From Flavitalea plasmicola (GTDB lineage Bacteria; Bacteroidota; Bacteroidia; Chitinophagales; Chitinophagaceae), in the NCBI RefSeq assembly GCF_030546645.1, contig NZ_JAUOTO010000010.1, positions 186,001 to 250,000 on the forward strand: a stretch of DNA of 64,000 bases. Direction: 5' to 3'. Position numbers and translations under genes: made by a program. Positions 19,343 through 30,500 of the stretch are shown piece by piece; position 1 is the stretch's first letter, and each line of letters starts with the position of its first letter. The notes under the pieces are model-generated. The model was not told the DNA's origin, searched no databases, and saw only the letters and a program-made list of their open reading frames with translations.

Positions 19343-21976
19343 ATGTCTCCGCGCATAGGAATATTTTTTGGGCTGCTGTACTGTTTAGCCGGTTGTTTCC
19401 CGGCGGCAGCACAGCCTGCCGCCAAGGTAAACGCAAAGCAGCTCATTGCCGCCGTCGACAGCTTTAATACGCGGCAGCCTGCCGAAGCGCTGTTCCTGCA
19501 TTTCGATAAGCCATATTATGCCGTCGGCGATACCATCTGGTTCAAGGCCTACCTGTTTCGGGCAGCTACGCATGACTATTCCCCTTTCAGCGGATTGCTC
19601 TATGTGGACCTGATCAACGACAGCAGCAAAAAGGTCCGGCGTATGTCTGTCCCTGTTAACTTCGGCGTTTCCTGGGGGCAATTGCCTTTGACGGAAGAGG
19701 AGATGAGGGATGGGAGCTACACCGTCTGCGCCTATACCCGGTGGATGCGGAACTTCGGAGAGGAATGTTTTTTTCGCCGGCATTTTGTAATAGCCCCGGC
19801 CGCGGAAAAGGAGTGGCAGCCACGAAGACAGGGTAGCGGACGCACCCGGAAGTCGGACCTGCAATCAGGGAAGTCGGACCTGCAATCAGGGAAGACGGAC
19901 CTGCAATCAGGGAAGTCGGACCTGCAATCAGGGAAGATGGATCTGCACTCAGGGAAATCAGACCTCCGGAAGACGGACGTCCAGTTCATGCCGGAAAGCG
20001 GCTGGCTGGTAGCCGGCATCCCATCCCGGGTGGGCTTTAAAGCCATTGGGGACGACGGTCTTGGCGTGGATATACAGGGGACGATCGTAGACAGCAGGGA
20101 CAGGGAAGTAGTTCCCTTCCAGTCCCTGTACAAAGGAATGGGCGTATGCAGTATGACGCCTGTTGCAGGAGAGACCTATTCCGCGCTTGTCCGGCTGCCG
20201 GATGGCCGGATGGATCGTTACCCTTTGCCTGCAGTTAAAAAGAAGGGCATCGTGCTGCGGGTGAACAATCAAACACGGGAAGATTCCCTGCACGTTACGA
20301 TCCTTTCATCTCCGGATATGATCAATGGACAAGTCTATCACCTGCTGGGCCTTTCCAGGGGGGCGCCTGTCTATGGTGCTAATTTCGTGCTAAACAGGCC
20401 AGCGATCGAGGGCGTCCTGGCTAAAAGTATTTTCCCTTCAGGCATCACGCATTTCACTTTATTCAACCATTCAGGTGAGCCTGTCAGCGAACGCATCCTA
20501 TTCATCAACCACAGGGACGAACTGAGGATCGGGGTGACAAGCGATAAGGACAGCTATGCCGCCAGGGATAGCATTTCCTTACACATACAGGTCACTGACC
20601 ATGAAGGTCAGCCGGTAGCGGGAAGCTTTTCCCTGGCAGTGACAGATGACGCCCAGATAAGGACGGATAGTCTGCTGGCCGATGATATTCTCACGCACAT
20701 GTTGCTGACGGCGGACCTGAAAGGGCTGGTGGAAACGCCCGGCTGGTATTTTCGTCAGGAAGGACCCGTATCCTCCGCACAGCGCGATGCGGCGATGGAT
20801 GCACTGATGTTAACACAGGGCTGGATAGGTTACAAATGGCAGGATCTTTTAAAAGAGCCCCGCACGCCTCTTTTTACAGCTGAAGATAAGAGAAAGGTCA
20901 CGGGAAAGGTTACGAACCTGCTGAACCGGCCCGTGCATGATGCCAGGGTAACGCTGATGACCACCGGAAAACTGCGGCTGGTGATGGACACAGTGACAGA
21001 TGCTGAAGGAAGGTTTTGCTTTACGGATTTTCCGCCGGTGGACACCATCGCATTCGTCCTCCAGGCAAGGAACGCTAAAGGCAACAGCGGCGGCATGGGG
21101 ATCACCATCGACGCGTATGAACCTCCGCCCGCAGACCGGCTATCCAACGGGATTCCGGCGCCGGGTTATGCGGCAGACGATAGCATCCTGCGGCGGTATG
21201 TCAGGAACAATGCGGCCATCCTGAAAGAAAAAAGCCCCTATGCAGCCGGTCGGGGCACGGTCCTCCAGGCAGTGACCGTCAGGACAACAAAAGCTATAAA
21301 AGGCTCCAGTAACCTCAATGGCCCCGGTCAGGCCGACCAGGTCATCGATGAGGCTAGCATCTCGGCAGCAGGGAAATTGAGCCTGAAGCAGTTGCTGCAG
21401 GAGAAAGTAAAAGGGTTCAACACCGTGTATGCGCGAAATGGCGTCGAACGATACATGATCTTCCGGAACCCCGCCCATATTATCATCGACGGCGTCAATC
21501 TCAGCCGGTTCGCACCGGAAAAAGAGACCCTGGAATTCCTCACGGCGGAGGACGTAACTGGCATCGAAGTGATGGTTACTGCCAGGCACAGCAACAATTA
21601 CAAGAGCGCATTCTTATCCCCGACCCAGCAGGCGAACCTGATGGTGGAGTATGCTTTTCTGGAAATTACCACCCGGTCAGGCAACGGCGTCTTTATGAAG
21701 AAGACGCCTGGCGTGTCCACGTACAAGCCGTTGCCCATGAGCTGGCCGGCGACATTTTACCGTCCTCGTTATAATGCCGTCAGCAGCAGCGCCCTGCCGC
21801 CTGACCTGCGTTCGACCATTCATTGGCAGCCCAGCCTCGTGACCAATCAGCAGGGGCAAGCAATGACTTCCTTCTATGCTGCGGGCAGCGCTTCCACCTA
21901 TACATTGATCATTCAGGGCAGCGATATGAATGGAAATATAGGCGTCGCTGTAAAGAAAATAGTTATCTCCAACTAA
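19343..21976 (+). CDS. Large macroglobulin-like envelope protein with heptapeptide array
   Basis: An 877-residue secreted protein (signal MSPRIGIFFGLLYCLAGCFPAAAQ). The N-terminal part resembles an MG2-type domain (ALFLHFDKPYYAVGDTIWFKAY), followed by macroglobulin-like Ig domains, a carboxypeptidase-regulatory-like domain (VTGKVTNLLNRPVHDARVTL) and a segment like a TonB-receptor plug (IIIDGVNL). Such proteins occur near SusC/SusD pairs and their role is not established. Residues 170-211 are a perfect-period insert of six KSDLQSG-like heptads with no counterpart in the expected domain layout. It sits between the enzyme run and the first SusC gene, 47 bases after GH29. Confidence 0.75.
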   Translation: MSPRIGIFFGLLYCLAGCFPAAAQPAAKVNAKQLIAAVDSFNTRQPAEALFLHFDKPYYAVGDTIWFKAYLFRAATHDYSPFSGLLYVDLINDSSKKVRRMSVPVNFGVSWGQLPLTEEEMRDGSYTVCAYTRWMRNFGEECFFRRHFVIAPAAEKEWQPRRQGSGRTRKSDLQSGKSDLQSGKTDLQSGKSDLQSGKMDLHSGKSDLRKTDVQFMPESGWLVAGIPSRVGFKAIGDDGLGVDIQGTIVDSRDREVVPFQSLYKGMGVCSMTPVAGETYSALVRLPDGRMDRYPLPAVKKKGIVLRVNNQTREDSLHVTILSSPDMINGQVYHLLGLSRGAPVYGANFVLNRPAIEGVLAKSIFPSGITHFTLFNHSGEPVSERILFINHRDELRIGVTSDKDSYAARDSISLHIQVTDHEGQPVAGSFSLAVTDDAQIRTDSLLADDILTHMLLTADLKGLVETPGWYFRQEGPVSSAQRDAAMDALMLTQGWIGYKWQDLLKEPRTPLFTAEDKRKVTGKVTNLLNRPVHDARVTLMTTGKLRLVMDTVTDAEGRFCFTDFPPVDTIAFVLQARNAKGNSGGMGITIDAYEPPPADRLSNGIPAPGYAADDSILRRYVRNNAAILKEKSPYAAGRGTVLQAVTVRTTKAIKGSSNLNGPGQADQVIDEASISAAGKLSLKQLLQEKVKGFNTVYARNGVERYMIFRNPAHIIIDGVNLSRFAPEKETLEFLTAEDVTGIEVMVTARHSNNYKSAFLSPTQQANLMVEYAFLEITTRSGNGVFMKKTPGVSTYKPLPMSWPATFYRPRYNAVSSSALPPDLRSTIHWQPSLVTNQQGQAMTSFYAAGSASTYTLIIQGSDMNGNIGVAVKKIVISN
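19850..19975 (+). repeat. 21-bp minisatellite, six units, coding (KSDLQSG)n
   Basis: Six units of 21 bases begin at 19850, 19871, 19892, 19913, 19934 and 19955. The first four are almost identical and the last two are diverged. The period is seven codons, so gain or loss of units keeps the frame. Confidence 0.95.
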
Positions 21977-22103
21977 ATGTTACTACCCAACAATCAGGCG
22001 TAGGCCAAAATTGTTTGTTATAAGGGTAATTAAGCGGAATGACCCCTGGACAACTTATTCGTAATTGCGGTGAGATTACCTAATACTCTTAACTGACCGC
22101 TGT

Positions 22104-25100
22104 ATGAAAAAAAAGCTTTGTCATTCCCATCCCGGGCGTCTTTCGCCTGGAAGAAACCGTATTTTCTATCTTCTCCTGCTCTTACAGTTGTTTACTTTTT
22201 TAACCAATGCACAGAAGACGCCCTTACCACCCAGGGGCGAACCAATCAACAGGGTCGGCGGCACGGTGCTGGATTCCAAGGGGAACCCCCTGCCCGGCGT
22301 AAGCGTCACCATCAAGTCGACAGGCATGGGCACTACCACGGACAGCAGCGGCAAGTTTCGCATTACGGTGCCTGGTCCGCAATCCGTGCTGGTATTCTCC
22401 CTGGTGAGCTACGAGAATAAGGAAGAGACAGTCGGCAGAAAAGTGAAGATGGTCATCGCCTTGAACGAGGCGGCCAACAGCCTCAATGATGTCGTCGTCA
22501 TCGGGTATGGAACGGCTAAGAAAAGGGACCTTGCCGGCTCCATCACTTCGATTTCTGCCAAACAGCTGGAAGAGCGCCATCCTGCCAGCCTGGGAGATGC
22601 CCTCCAGGGTATGGCTGCCGGTGTGCTGGTGACTACCAGCGCCGTCCCGGGCGCCCAGCCTAGTATCCGTATCCGCGGCTACTCCACTTTTTCCAGCGCG
22701 GGCAACAACCCCTTGTATGTCATCGATGGCGTATTGTCCGACAATATGGACTGGGTCAACCCCAATGATGTCCAGTCCGTGGAGATCCTGAAGGATGCCG
22801 CCTCGGCCGCCATCTACGGTTCGCGGTCAGCCAATGGCGTTATCATCGTCACCACCAAAAGAGGGGTGGAAGGTAAGCCGAGGATCAACGTGCAGTACCT
22901 GCATACTTCCGGTATCCTGGCCCACAAGCTGCCGCAGGCCAATTCCCGGGAGGTCCGTCTGTACCGGCAGGAGCAGTCGAATAGCCCCACCGCCGGAGGC
23001 AACACGGATTCGCTGAACCCCAGCTTCAATGCCGACAACGATTACCAGGACCTGCTCACCCGCACGGCCCTGAAGAACCAGGTGGACTTCGGGATCAGCG
23101 GCGGCGCCAGGAACATGAACTATTTCACCAGCATCCGGGCTTTGGACGACCAGGGCCTCGTGGTGAACAGCTATGCCAAGTCCCTGCTGTTGAGAGCGAA
23201 TATCGAATTCTCACCTTCCACAAAATTCAAATACACCAGCCGGTTTAATTTCGGGTATACTACAGGCAATAAGATCGATGAGGGCAATACGATCTTCCAG
23301 GCTTTTCAGCGGCCGGCCAATTACGCCGTGTTCTTCCCTGACGGCACCCTGACGGGCTATATCAGCGGCCGGCGGAACCCGCTGTCAGTAGCGTTGCTGC
23401 AGGTCAACCGCAACCAGAATTACCAGGGCGGGCTCTTCAACCAGATTGAATACACCTTTATCCCTTCCTTAAAGTTTACCACCAACGCCGTGGTCAATTA
23501 CAGCGAGACGAGGACACAGGGCTTTTTACCTAAGCTGCTGAGCTCGGCCAATCCGACTACCAACGCCGGGAGCGAAGGTTTTTCCCGGACAGTCAACTGG
23601 CAATATCAGGCGTTCTTCAACTATAACAAGACCTTCGGAAAGGATCATGCTGTCACGGGTCTTGCCGGTTTCAGCGCCGAGAATACCCAGACCAACAGCG
23701 CCACGCTGGCCGATGTCAACTATGTCAGCGAAGAGATCCTCACCCTCAATTCGGGTACCCTGGTGCCTTCGGGGACAACGACCAGCGCCACCGGCAATTC
23801 CCTGGCGTCCCTGTTTGGGCGGGCATCGTACAGCTATAAAGGGAAGTATATCCTGAACGCGCTCGTCAGACGGGACGGCTCTTCCCGGTTTGGCGCCAAC
23901 AATCGCTGGGGCAATTTCGTTTCGGGAGCTGTAGCCTGGCGCTTCACCGACGAACGTTTCATGAACTGGTCCGGTAATGTGCTCGACGACGGCAAGCTGC
24001 GGGTCAGCGTCGGCCAGACGGGCAATGAACGGATCGGTAACTTCGACGCACAGAGTAAATATGACTTCGGCACCTATTTCTATAACGCGCAGTCCGGCGT
24101 CGCTCCCAACAGCGCAGTCGGCAACCCCAACCTCAAATGGGAGAGCACGCTCCAAAGCGATGTAGGCCTCGACCTCAGCTTTTTTAAAGGCCGGTTGCTG
24201 GTAGTCGCCGATTATTATGTCAAGACCACCAGCGACATGCTGTACAGCCGGCCCCTGCCCAGAGAGACGGGATACTCCAGTGTCCGGGTGAACGTGGGCA
24301 CTGTCCAGAACAAAGGCTTCGAACTGACCCTGACGGGAAGACCGCTGGTGCGGCGGGATTTCGACTGGCTGGTGAGCTCCAACCTCTCCATCGAGCGGGG
24401 CGTCGTGAAAAAGCTCAACGGCGGACAATCCTTCATTTCGGGTAACAGCAGCGATGCGGGCAATGCTGCATGGCTCATCCGGGAAGGCGGCGCGCTGGGC
24501 GATTTCTATGGATGGAAGCAGGTGGGCGTCTATGCTTACGACCAGTCCAATGCCTACAATGACAACTGGGAACGGCTTACGCCGAATTTTGACAAGAATG
24601 GGGTCTTCCAGGGATATACTTTCAAAGGCCAGCCGTACACAGGCGCCGTGCACAGCGTTTACGGCAGATCGACAAAGCTGAAAGGCGGGGACGTCGAGTT
24701 CGCCAACCTCACGAAAGACAGCGTCATCGACAATGCGGACAGGACAGTGCTGGGCAATGCGCAGCCCAAATTTTACCTGGCCCTGATGAATACCCTGCAT
24801 TATAAGCAGTTCACGCTCTCCTTCACTTTCAATACCCAGTGGGGCAATAAGATCTACAACAACGCGGCCAGGGTGCTGGATGACTACGGCACTTCCAACA
24901 TCATCCCTCAGCCTTATGTCATTCACAATATGTGGAGAAAACAAGGCGACGTCACGGACGTACCGGTATACAGGTCCAGCAGCGTAGGCAATGTGCGCGT
25001 CAGCGACCGCTTCATCGAGGATGGCTCTTTTATCCGCCTGGCATATTTACAATTGAACTATACACTGCCGCCCGCACTCTCCCGGAAAATGTTTGCGCAG

Positions 25101-25262
25101 AGCGCCAACTGCTATATCTACGGCAGCAATCTGCTGACCTGGACCAACTACACCTGGTATGATCCGGAATTCACTTCCTCCGACCCGCTGCAATTGGGAC
25201 AGGACGGGGGGAACTATCCCCGTCGCAGGGAAATAGGCCTGGGCATCAACATTTACTTCTGA
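22104..25262 (+). CDS. SusC/RagA TonB-linked outer-membrane transporter 1
   Basis: A 1052-residue TonB-dependent porin for oligosaccharide uptake. After the signal peptide (ends LTNAQ) comes a carboxypeptidase-like domain (VGGTVLDSKGNPLPGVSVTI, about 49-130). Then comes the SusC linker motif VVVIGYGTAKKRDLAGSI, a plug with LYVIDGVL and AASAAIYGSRSANGVIIVTT, and a 22-strand-type barrel ending in the aromatic residue F (GLGINIYF). The partner SusD starts 17 bases downstream. It begins after a 127-bp gap, so it may have its own promoter. Specificity cannot be read, but the location suggests import of products of the flanking glycosidases. Confidence 0.95.
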   Translation: MKKKLCHSHPGRLSPGRNRIFYLLLLLQLFTFLTNAQKTPLPPRGEPINRVGGTVLDSKGNPLPGVSVTIKSTGMGTTTDSSGKFRITVPGPQSVLVFSLVSYENKEETVGRKVKMVIALNEAANSLNDVVVIGYGTAKKRDLAGSITSISAKQLEERHPASLGDALQGMAAGVLVTTSAVPGAQPSIRIRGYSTFSSAGNNPLYVIDGVLSDNMDWVNPNDVQSVEILKDAASAAIYGSRSANGVIIVTTKRGVEGKPRINVQYLHTSGILAHKLPQANSREVRLYRQEQSNSPTAGGNTDSLNPSFNADNDYQDLLTRTALKNQVDFGISGGARNMNYFTSIRALDDQGLVVNSYAKSLLLRANIEFSPSTKFKYTSRFNFGYTTGNKIDEGNTIFQAFQRPANYAVFFPDGTLTGYISGRRNPLSVALLQVNRNQNYQGGLFNQIEYTFIPSLKFTTNAVVNYSETRTQGFLPKLLSSANPTTNAGSEGFSRTVNWQYQAFFNYNKTFGKDHAVTGLAGFSAENTQTNSATLADVNYVSEEILTLNSGTLVPSGTTTSATGNSLASLFGRASYSYKGKYILNALVRRDGSSRFGANNRWGNFVSGAVAWRFTDERFMNWSGNVLDDGKLRVSVGQTGNERIGNFDAQSKYDFGTYFYNAQSGVAPNSAVGNPNLKWESTLQSDVGLDLSFFKGRLLVVADYYVKTTSDMLYSRPLPRETGYSSVRVNVGTVQNKGFELTLTGRPLVRRDFDWLVSSNLSIERGVVKKLNGGQSFISGNSSDAGNAAWLIREGGALGDFYGWKQVGVYAYDQSNAYNDNWERLTPNFDKNGVFQGYTFKGQPYTGAVHSVYGRSTKLKGGDVEFANLTKDSVIDNADRTVLGNAQPKFYLALMNTLHYKQFTLSFTFNTQWGNKIYNNAARVLDDYGTSNIIPQPYVIHNMWRKQGDVTDVPVYRSSSVGNVRVSDRFIEDGSFIRLAYLQLNYTLPPALSRKMFAQSANCYIYGSNLLTWTNYTWYDPEFTSSDPLQLGQDGGNYPRRREIGLGINIYF

Positions 25263-25279
25263 AAAAAAATTATACTGAC

Positions 25280-26716
25280 ATGAACCGATTATTTTGTCTT
25301 TTGATCCTGGCATCGGCCATCGCCATGTCCGGATGCAGCAAATTCCTCGACAAGAAGCCCCAGACGCAGATCAGGACCAGCTCCTTCTGGAAGACGGAGG
25401 ACGATATCAAAGCCGCCATTGCCGGAATGTACAGCGGCATGCAGGATGTCTGCGGCACCAACTTTTTATATTGGGGGGACGCCCGCAGCGATAATTACTT
25501 TGACAATCCCAAATATGGGAATGTATCCTACTACACGAATGGCCTCACCTCCTCCATCAATGGCTCCGACTGGAGTCCCTTGTATACGGTGATCGGAAGG
25601 GCGAACGACCTGCTCAAACATGTACCGGAGGTAAAAGCGCTGCAGCCCGGCATTGATCCGAAGCTCATCAACTATTACCTTTCCGAAGCCTATAATGTAA
25701 GAGCTTACTGCTATTTCCAACTGGTGAAAGTATGGGGAGACGCGCCGCTCTGGACCGTCCCCTTCGACAGCATCGGGATGGATCCCTATAAGGCAAGGAC
25801 CCCGGTGAACGACCTGCTGGACAAACTGATCATTCCCGACCTGCTCACAGCGGAGTCACTGACGAATCCCGATCAGAAAACAGTATGGGAAGCCAACCTG
25901 GGTCTCACCTATGCCTTGCTGATGGATATCAGCATGTGGAGACACGACAATGCCGGGGCCATCGAATGGTATAACAAGCTGACCAATCTGAAAAGATACA
26001 AGATCGAGCCCACTGCCACCTGGAAAAATCTTTTCATAGCACCCAGTAAGACAGTGGAGAATATCTGGAGCATCTACTGGGACTGGACGACGGATGGAGG
26101 CGCCGGCATTTCCGGCCAGATCGGCGCCGGCAATACCAATAGCACCTTCAAGATCTCCGATGTCATCTGGAATTATTTTTCCGCCGCCGCCAATGCAAAA
26201 GACATCCGGGGCGCACAGTCCATCGACCTGAAAGTAAAGGCCCATGACAAGACCCTGAAATATTATCCCGTGAACCTGGATGGCTCCGGCAACCAGCTCT
26301 ATCCCGCCAACAACCAGGCCAACGTTTATTTCCCTATCTATCGATTTGCGGATATGACCCTGCTGCGAGCCGAAGCGGCCAACAATCTGCATGATCTGCC
26401 CACGGCCCTGGCCCTGCTGAACCAGATACATACCCGCGCCGGCCTTACGGCGTATGCAGACACCACGCTGACTGACTCGACTACCATGAGCAACGCCATC
26501 CTGAAGGAGCGGCAGTATGAGTTCTTTGCCGAAGGCCGCCGGTTCTTCGACCTGGTGCGCAACGGCGTCGTGGCGAAGGTGATGGATCCGCTGATCAGGA
26601 TCCGTAAGCCCGATGCACAGGGCTTCGGCGCCGACATGCGGACCGTTCTCTGGCCGCTGAGCATCACCGTGCTCAACGCCAACCCCAAGCTTGTTCAAAA
26701 CCAGCCCTATAACTGA
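25280..26716 (+). CDS. SusD/RagB surface glycan-binding lipoprotein 1
   Basis: A 478-residue lipoprotein with lipobox AMSGC (acylated Cys19) followed by SKFLDKKPQTQI, the usual SusD start. It has the TPR-type helical core with NVRAYCYFQLVKVWGDAPLW and the conserved C-terminal ILKERQYEFFAEGRRFFDLV. It should cap the SusC transporter encoded 17 bases upstream and hold the polysaccharide at the cell surface. Length is typical for the family. Confidence 0.95.
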   Translation: MNRLFCLLILASAIAMSGCSKFLDKKPQTQIRTSSFWKTEDDIKAAIAGMYSGMQDVCGTNFLYWGDARSDNYFDNPKYGNVSYYTNGLTSSINGSDWSPLYTVIGRANDLLKHVPEVKALQPGIDPKLINYYLSEAYNVRAYCYFQLVKVWGDAPLWTVPFDSIGMDPYKARTPVNDLLDKLIIPDLLTAESLTNPDQKTVWEANLGLTYALLMDISMWRHDNAGAIEWYNKLTNLKRYKIEPTATWKNLFIAPSKTVENIWSIYWDWTTDGGAGISGQIGAGNTNSTFKISDVIWNYFSAAANAKDIRGAQSIDLKVKAHDKTLKYYPVNLDGSGNQLYPANNQANVYFPIYRFADMTLLRAEAANNLHDLPTALALLNQIHTRAGLTAYADTTLTDSTTMSNAILKERQYEFFAEGRRFFDLVRNGVVAKVMDPLIRIRKPDAQGFGADMRTVLWPLSITVLNANPKLVQNQPYN

Positions 26717-26733
26717 CCGATAAAAAAAATGAT

Positions 26734-27438
26734 ATGACAAAAAGATTGTTCCTGATCCCAGCCTTACTGCTCCTGCTGCTCACCGGGTGTAAAAAGTTTG
26801 CCGGTCTCGGCCTGCAGGAGGACACCCAGCACCATCCTTATTTACTGGACCCGCATGTGAAGATGAATGCCTGGCAATATCTCCGGCACAGAAGTGGGGG
26901 AGACAACGCCCCCGGTGCCGATTCGGTGCTTTACCTGATGTACCAGGCCGTGCTGTATTCCGGCATCGATACCAATGAATATACAAAGACCGACAGGACC
27001 TTTATCTTCCTGCATAACCTTGCCGTCATCAACTATACCGCTACGGTTCCCATCGTGCCTTCCAGCGCCTGCTACTGGGGGTACTACACGGTGACGGACC
27101 CGACGGGGGATACGATCCGTCCCGCCAAATCCTGGAGCGACTATACGCCCGCCCAGGTGAAAAGCTGGCTGCAGTACCTCATCGTGCAGGGGACTTATTC
27201 CTATGACAACCTGACCCCCACCGAAGTGACGGTGAATACCTTGCTGCCGCCGGGGACGGATACGCTGAACCCGAAGAGCATCATGGTCCTGGAAAGAGTA
27301 AAGACCAGTGACGGCAAGATCAGGATCAATAACTTTGTCAACTCTTCCAACTATGTGGAGGTGCGCACCGGGGGCATATTGACCACCAATGGCCCCGTCC
27401 ATGTGGTGGATCAATGTGTGGTGTATAAGCTCCTGTAA
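26734..27438 (+). CDS. FAS1-like (fasciclin) lipoprotein
   Basis: A 234-residue lipoprotein (LLLTGC, Cys19) 17 bases after SusD, hence part of the first SusC/SusD transcript. The layout is weakly fasciclin-like: LYLMYQAVLYSGIDTNEY, a TFIFLHNLAVINY strand and a C-terminal GPVHVVDQCVVYKLL that resembles the end of FAS1 domains. This placement suggests an accessory surface glycan-binding or adhesion protein, a position often held by SusE/F-type proteins. The FAS1 assignment is a pattern judgement and could be tested by profile search. Confidence 0.6.
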   Translation: MTKRLFLIPALLLLLLTGCKKFAGLGLQEDTQHHPYLLDPHVKMNAWQYLRHRSGGDNAPGADSVLYLMYQAVLYSGIDTNEYTKTDRTFIFLHNLAVINYTATVPIVPSSACYWGYYTVTDPTGDTIRPAKSWSDYTPAQVKSWLQYLIVQGTYSYDNLTPTEVTVNTLLPPGTDTLNPKSIMVLERVKTSDGKIRINNFVNSSNYVEVRTGGILTTNGPVHVVDQCVVYKLL

Positions 27439-27538
27439 ATACTCCCGGAGCCATTATATGCCAAAATAGTTGAATAAATAGCAGTTTTAGCAAAACACAC
27501 ATATGGTAAAAATTGGTTAGTTGCAGTAGGATCAAAAC

Positions 27539-27546
27539 TAGATTTC
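27539..27546 (+). promoter_or_regulatory. Candidate -7 box before the second SusC gene
   Basis: TAGATTTC resembles the Bacteroidota -7 element TAnnTTTG with one mismatch. It has a TTG about 16 bases upstream and the ATG about 18 bases downstream. The 126-bp gap here is AT-rich compared with the flanking genes. Weak support. Confidence 0.3.
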
Positions 27547-27564
27547 TACAACAACACTGCCATA

Positions 27565-30500
27565 ATGAAAAAATTACGCTGCGTCTGCATTTTCTTCCTC
27601 TATGCGGCCATGCTGCAAGCCCAGGCCCCGGCCATAACGGTCCGGGGAAAGGTCACGGGCATCTCGGGCGAGCCGCTGTCAGGGGTCTCCATCGTCATTA
27701 AATCAAAAAGTGGCGGAACGGCCACCGAAGGCGATGGGAGCTTCCATATCAGCGCGCCCCCCAACAGCACACTCGTCATCTCTTACACCGGCTATCTCAC
27801 CAGGGAAGTGAAGATCGGCGCGGCCGATCGTTCCGATCTCAACATCGCCCTGGTAGAGAATAAGAACGACCTGGACCAGGTGATCGTCGTGGGATACGGC
27901 ACCCGGAAAAAATCCGATGTGACGGGCTCCATTACTTCCATCACGGAGAAGTCCATCCAGGATGTTCCGGCCGCCAACCTCAGCCAGGCGCTGCAGGGCC
28001 AGGGCGCCGGCATCGACATCCAGAAAAGGAATGGCAACAGCAAGCCCGGCCAGTCCCCCAGCATACTTATCAGGGGCACCCGGAGCGTAAAGTCGAACAA
28101 TGGTCCCCTCTTCGTCATCGATGGGATCCCTTTCCAGGGAGAGATAGACGATATCAATCAGGACGACGTCGCTTCCGTGGAAGTGCTGAAAGACGCCAGC
28201 TCCACAGCCATCTATGGCTCCCGCGGCGCCAACGGGGTCATTCTCGTGACGACCAAACGGGGTAGGGCAGGTGCAAAACCCACCGTGACCTACAGCGCGT
28301 ATGCGGGCTTCACCAATTGGATGGGAGAATATCCCATGATGAATGCTACGCAATACCTGCAGCTGAAGAAATGGGCCACTTACATCGGCAATCCCGGGAC
28401 GTATACCTCGGTCGATGATCCGGCCATACTGACCTCGGCCCTGGCGCCCGAAGAAAGACAGGGCGTCGCATTGGGACGCAACACGGACTGGCAGAAGCTC
28501 GTGTACAAGACGGGCGTCAGCACCAACCATCAATTGGGTGTTTCCGGCGGCTCGGAGAATACACAATATGCCCTGGGCGCCGGCTACTATGACGAAACGG
28601 GCGTATATCCCGGTCAGGCCTTCCAGCGCTACACCTTAAAAATGAGCGTCGATCAGAAGCTGGGAAATTATGTCAAAATAGGGCTCAGCTCCCTCAATAG
28701 CTACAACGTCACCAAAGGGGCAAGTGTCAATCCGATGGGACAGGCCTTACGGGCCAGCCCCCTGGCGTCCCCTTACGATACGACAGGCAAGCTGATCAAT
28801 GGCTTCCTGCCGGGCAGCGCCAACCAGGTCTGGAATCCCCTGGCGGACTTTTTACCCGGCGCCACGGCGGAGAATAGCAGCAGGCTCGGCACCTTCTCTA
28901 CTTTCTACCTGGAGTTCAGTCCCGTCAAAGGATTGAAATATCGCTTCAACGGCGGCGCCGAGATCCGGTCAGGTGTATACGGTAGCTTTTACGCCAAGAA
29001 TACGACCAATAACCTGGGCGTTACCTCCGCAGGCGAGGACTCCACTTCCCAATCCACCAGCTATACCCTGGAAAACCTCATCATCTACGATAAGACCATC
29101 GCCGAAAAGCACAAGCTCAATTTCACGGGCCTGTACAGCTTCCAGAAATTCACCCCGCAGGGCACGGACTTCAAATACACTGGTATCCTGTCCGACCAGG
29201 CGCAATATTACAATCCGGCGCTGGGCACTAATTTCACGGGAAGAGGCGCCCTGCTGCCCTGGTCCATTATTTCCTATATGGGCAGGATCAACTACACTTA
29301 CAATGATAAGTACCTGCTGACCCTCACCATGCGATCGGACGGGTCTTCCCGCCTGGCCCCGGGGAATAAATACCATATCTTCCCTTCCGCCGCCGCAGCC
29401 TGGAATATCATCAAAGAGCCTTTCATGAGCAACATGGCGGCATTTTCGAACCTCAAGCTGAGAGGAAGTTACGGATCAGTGGGCAACCCGGCGATCGATC
29501 CTTTCCAGACGCTGGGCTCACTGACGACCGTTTCCTATAACTATGGCTCCGCCGTGACGACAGGGCTTTATCCCTATACCGTGGCCAATCCAAACCTATC
29601 CTGGGAGTACACCGCCACGGCCAACGTCGGCCTGGATTTCGGCTTTTTCCAGAACAGGCTCTCAGGCTCCATCGACCTGTATCATTCCTATACGAAGGAC
29701 ATGATCATGCCCGTTAGCCTGCCCGCCACTTCCGGCATCCCCGGACAGATACTGACCAACATCGGGAAGAGCGAGAACAAAGGCGTCGAGCTGCATCTTG
29801 CAGCCGACATCCTGCAGGCAAAGAGCAGCCATGACATCGGCTGGTCGATGGATGTCAATTTCTTTATCAACAGGGGGCAGATCACCCAGCTGCTGCCCAG
29901 CATCAATACGAAGGTGGACGGCCGGCCGGCGGACATCGCCAATAAATGGTTCGTCGGACGGCCCATCGGATCGATCTATGACTATCAGCGGTCAGGCATC
30001 TGGCAGGCCACCGGCAAAGATTCAGCTGCCGCCAAGGCGCTGGGCCTGACCATCACGGGCACCAAATCCGTCATCGGGCAGGCAAGGATCGTCGACAGGA
30101 ACGGGAATGGCGTCATCGATGCCGGCGACCAATACATCATCGGCACGCCGGAGCCTAAATGGCAGGGCGGTACTACCCAGCGGATCAGCTACCGTAACTT
30201 CGACTTTACCATCGTGGCATTCGCGCGGGTCGGTGGTATGATCTCTTCCGCCTTATTCGGAGCCGGCTTCACCAACACCATGCAGGCGAACTATAACAAC
30301 CTGAACGTCGCTTACTGGACGCCCAACAATCCAACCAATTTATGGCCCAAAGCCAACTCGGCACAGACCAATCCGCCCAACCTTTCGACCTTCGGCTATT
30401 TTAGCTCCACCTTCCTGAAGATCAGGAGCATGGGACTGGGCTATACCATACCTGGCAACATCGTCAAAAAATGGGGTATGAAGTCGCTGCGATTCTATGC

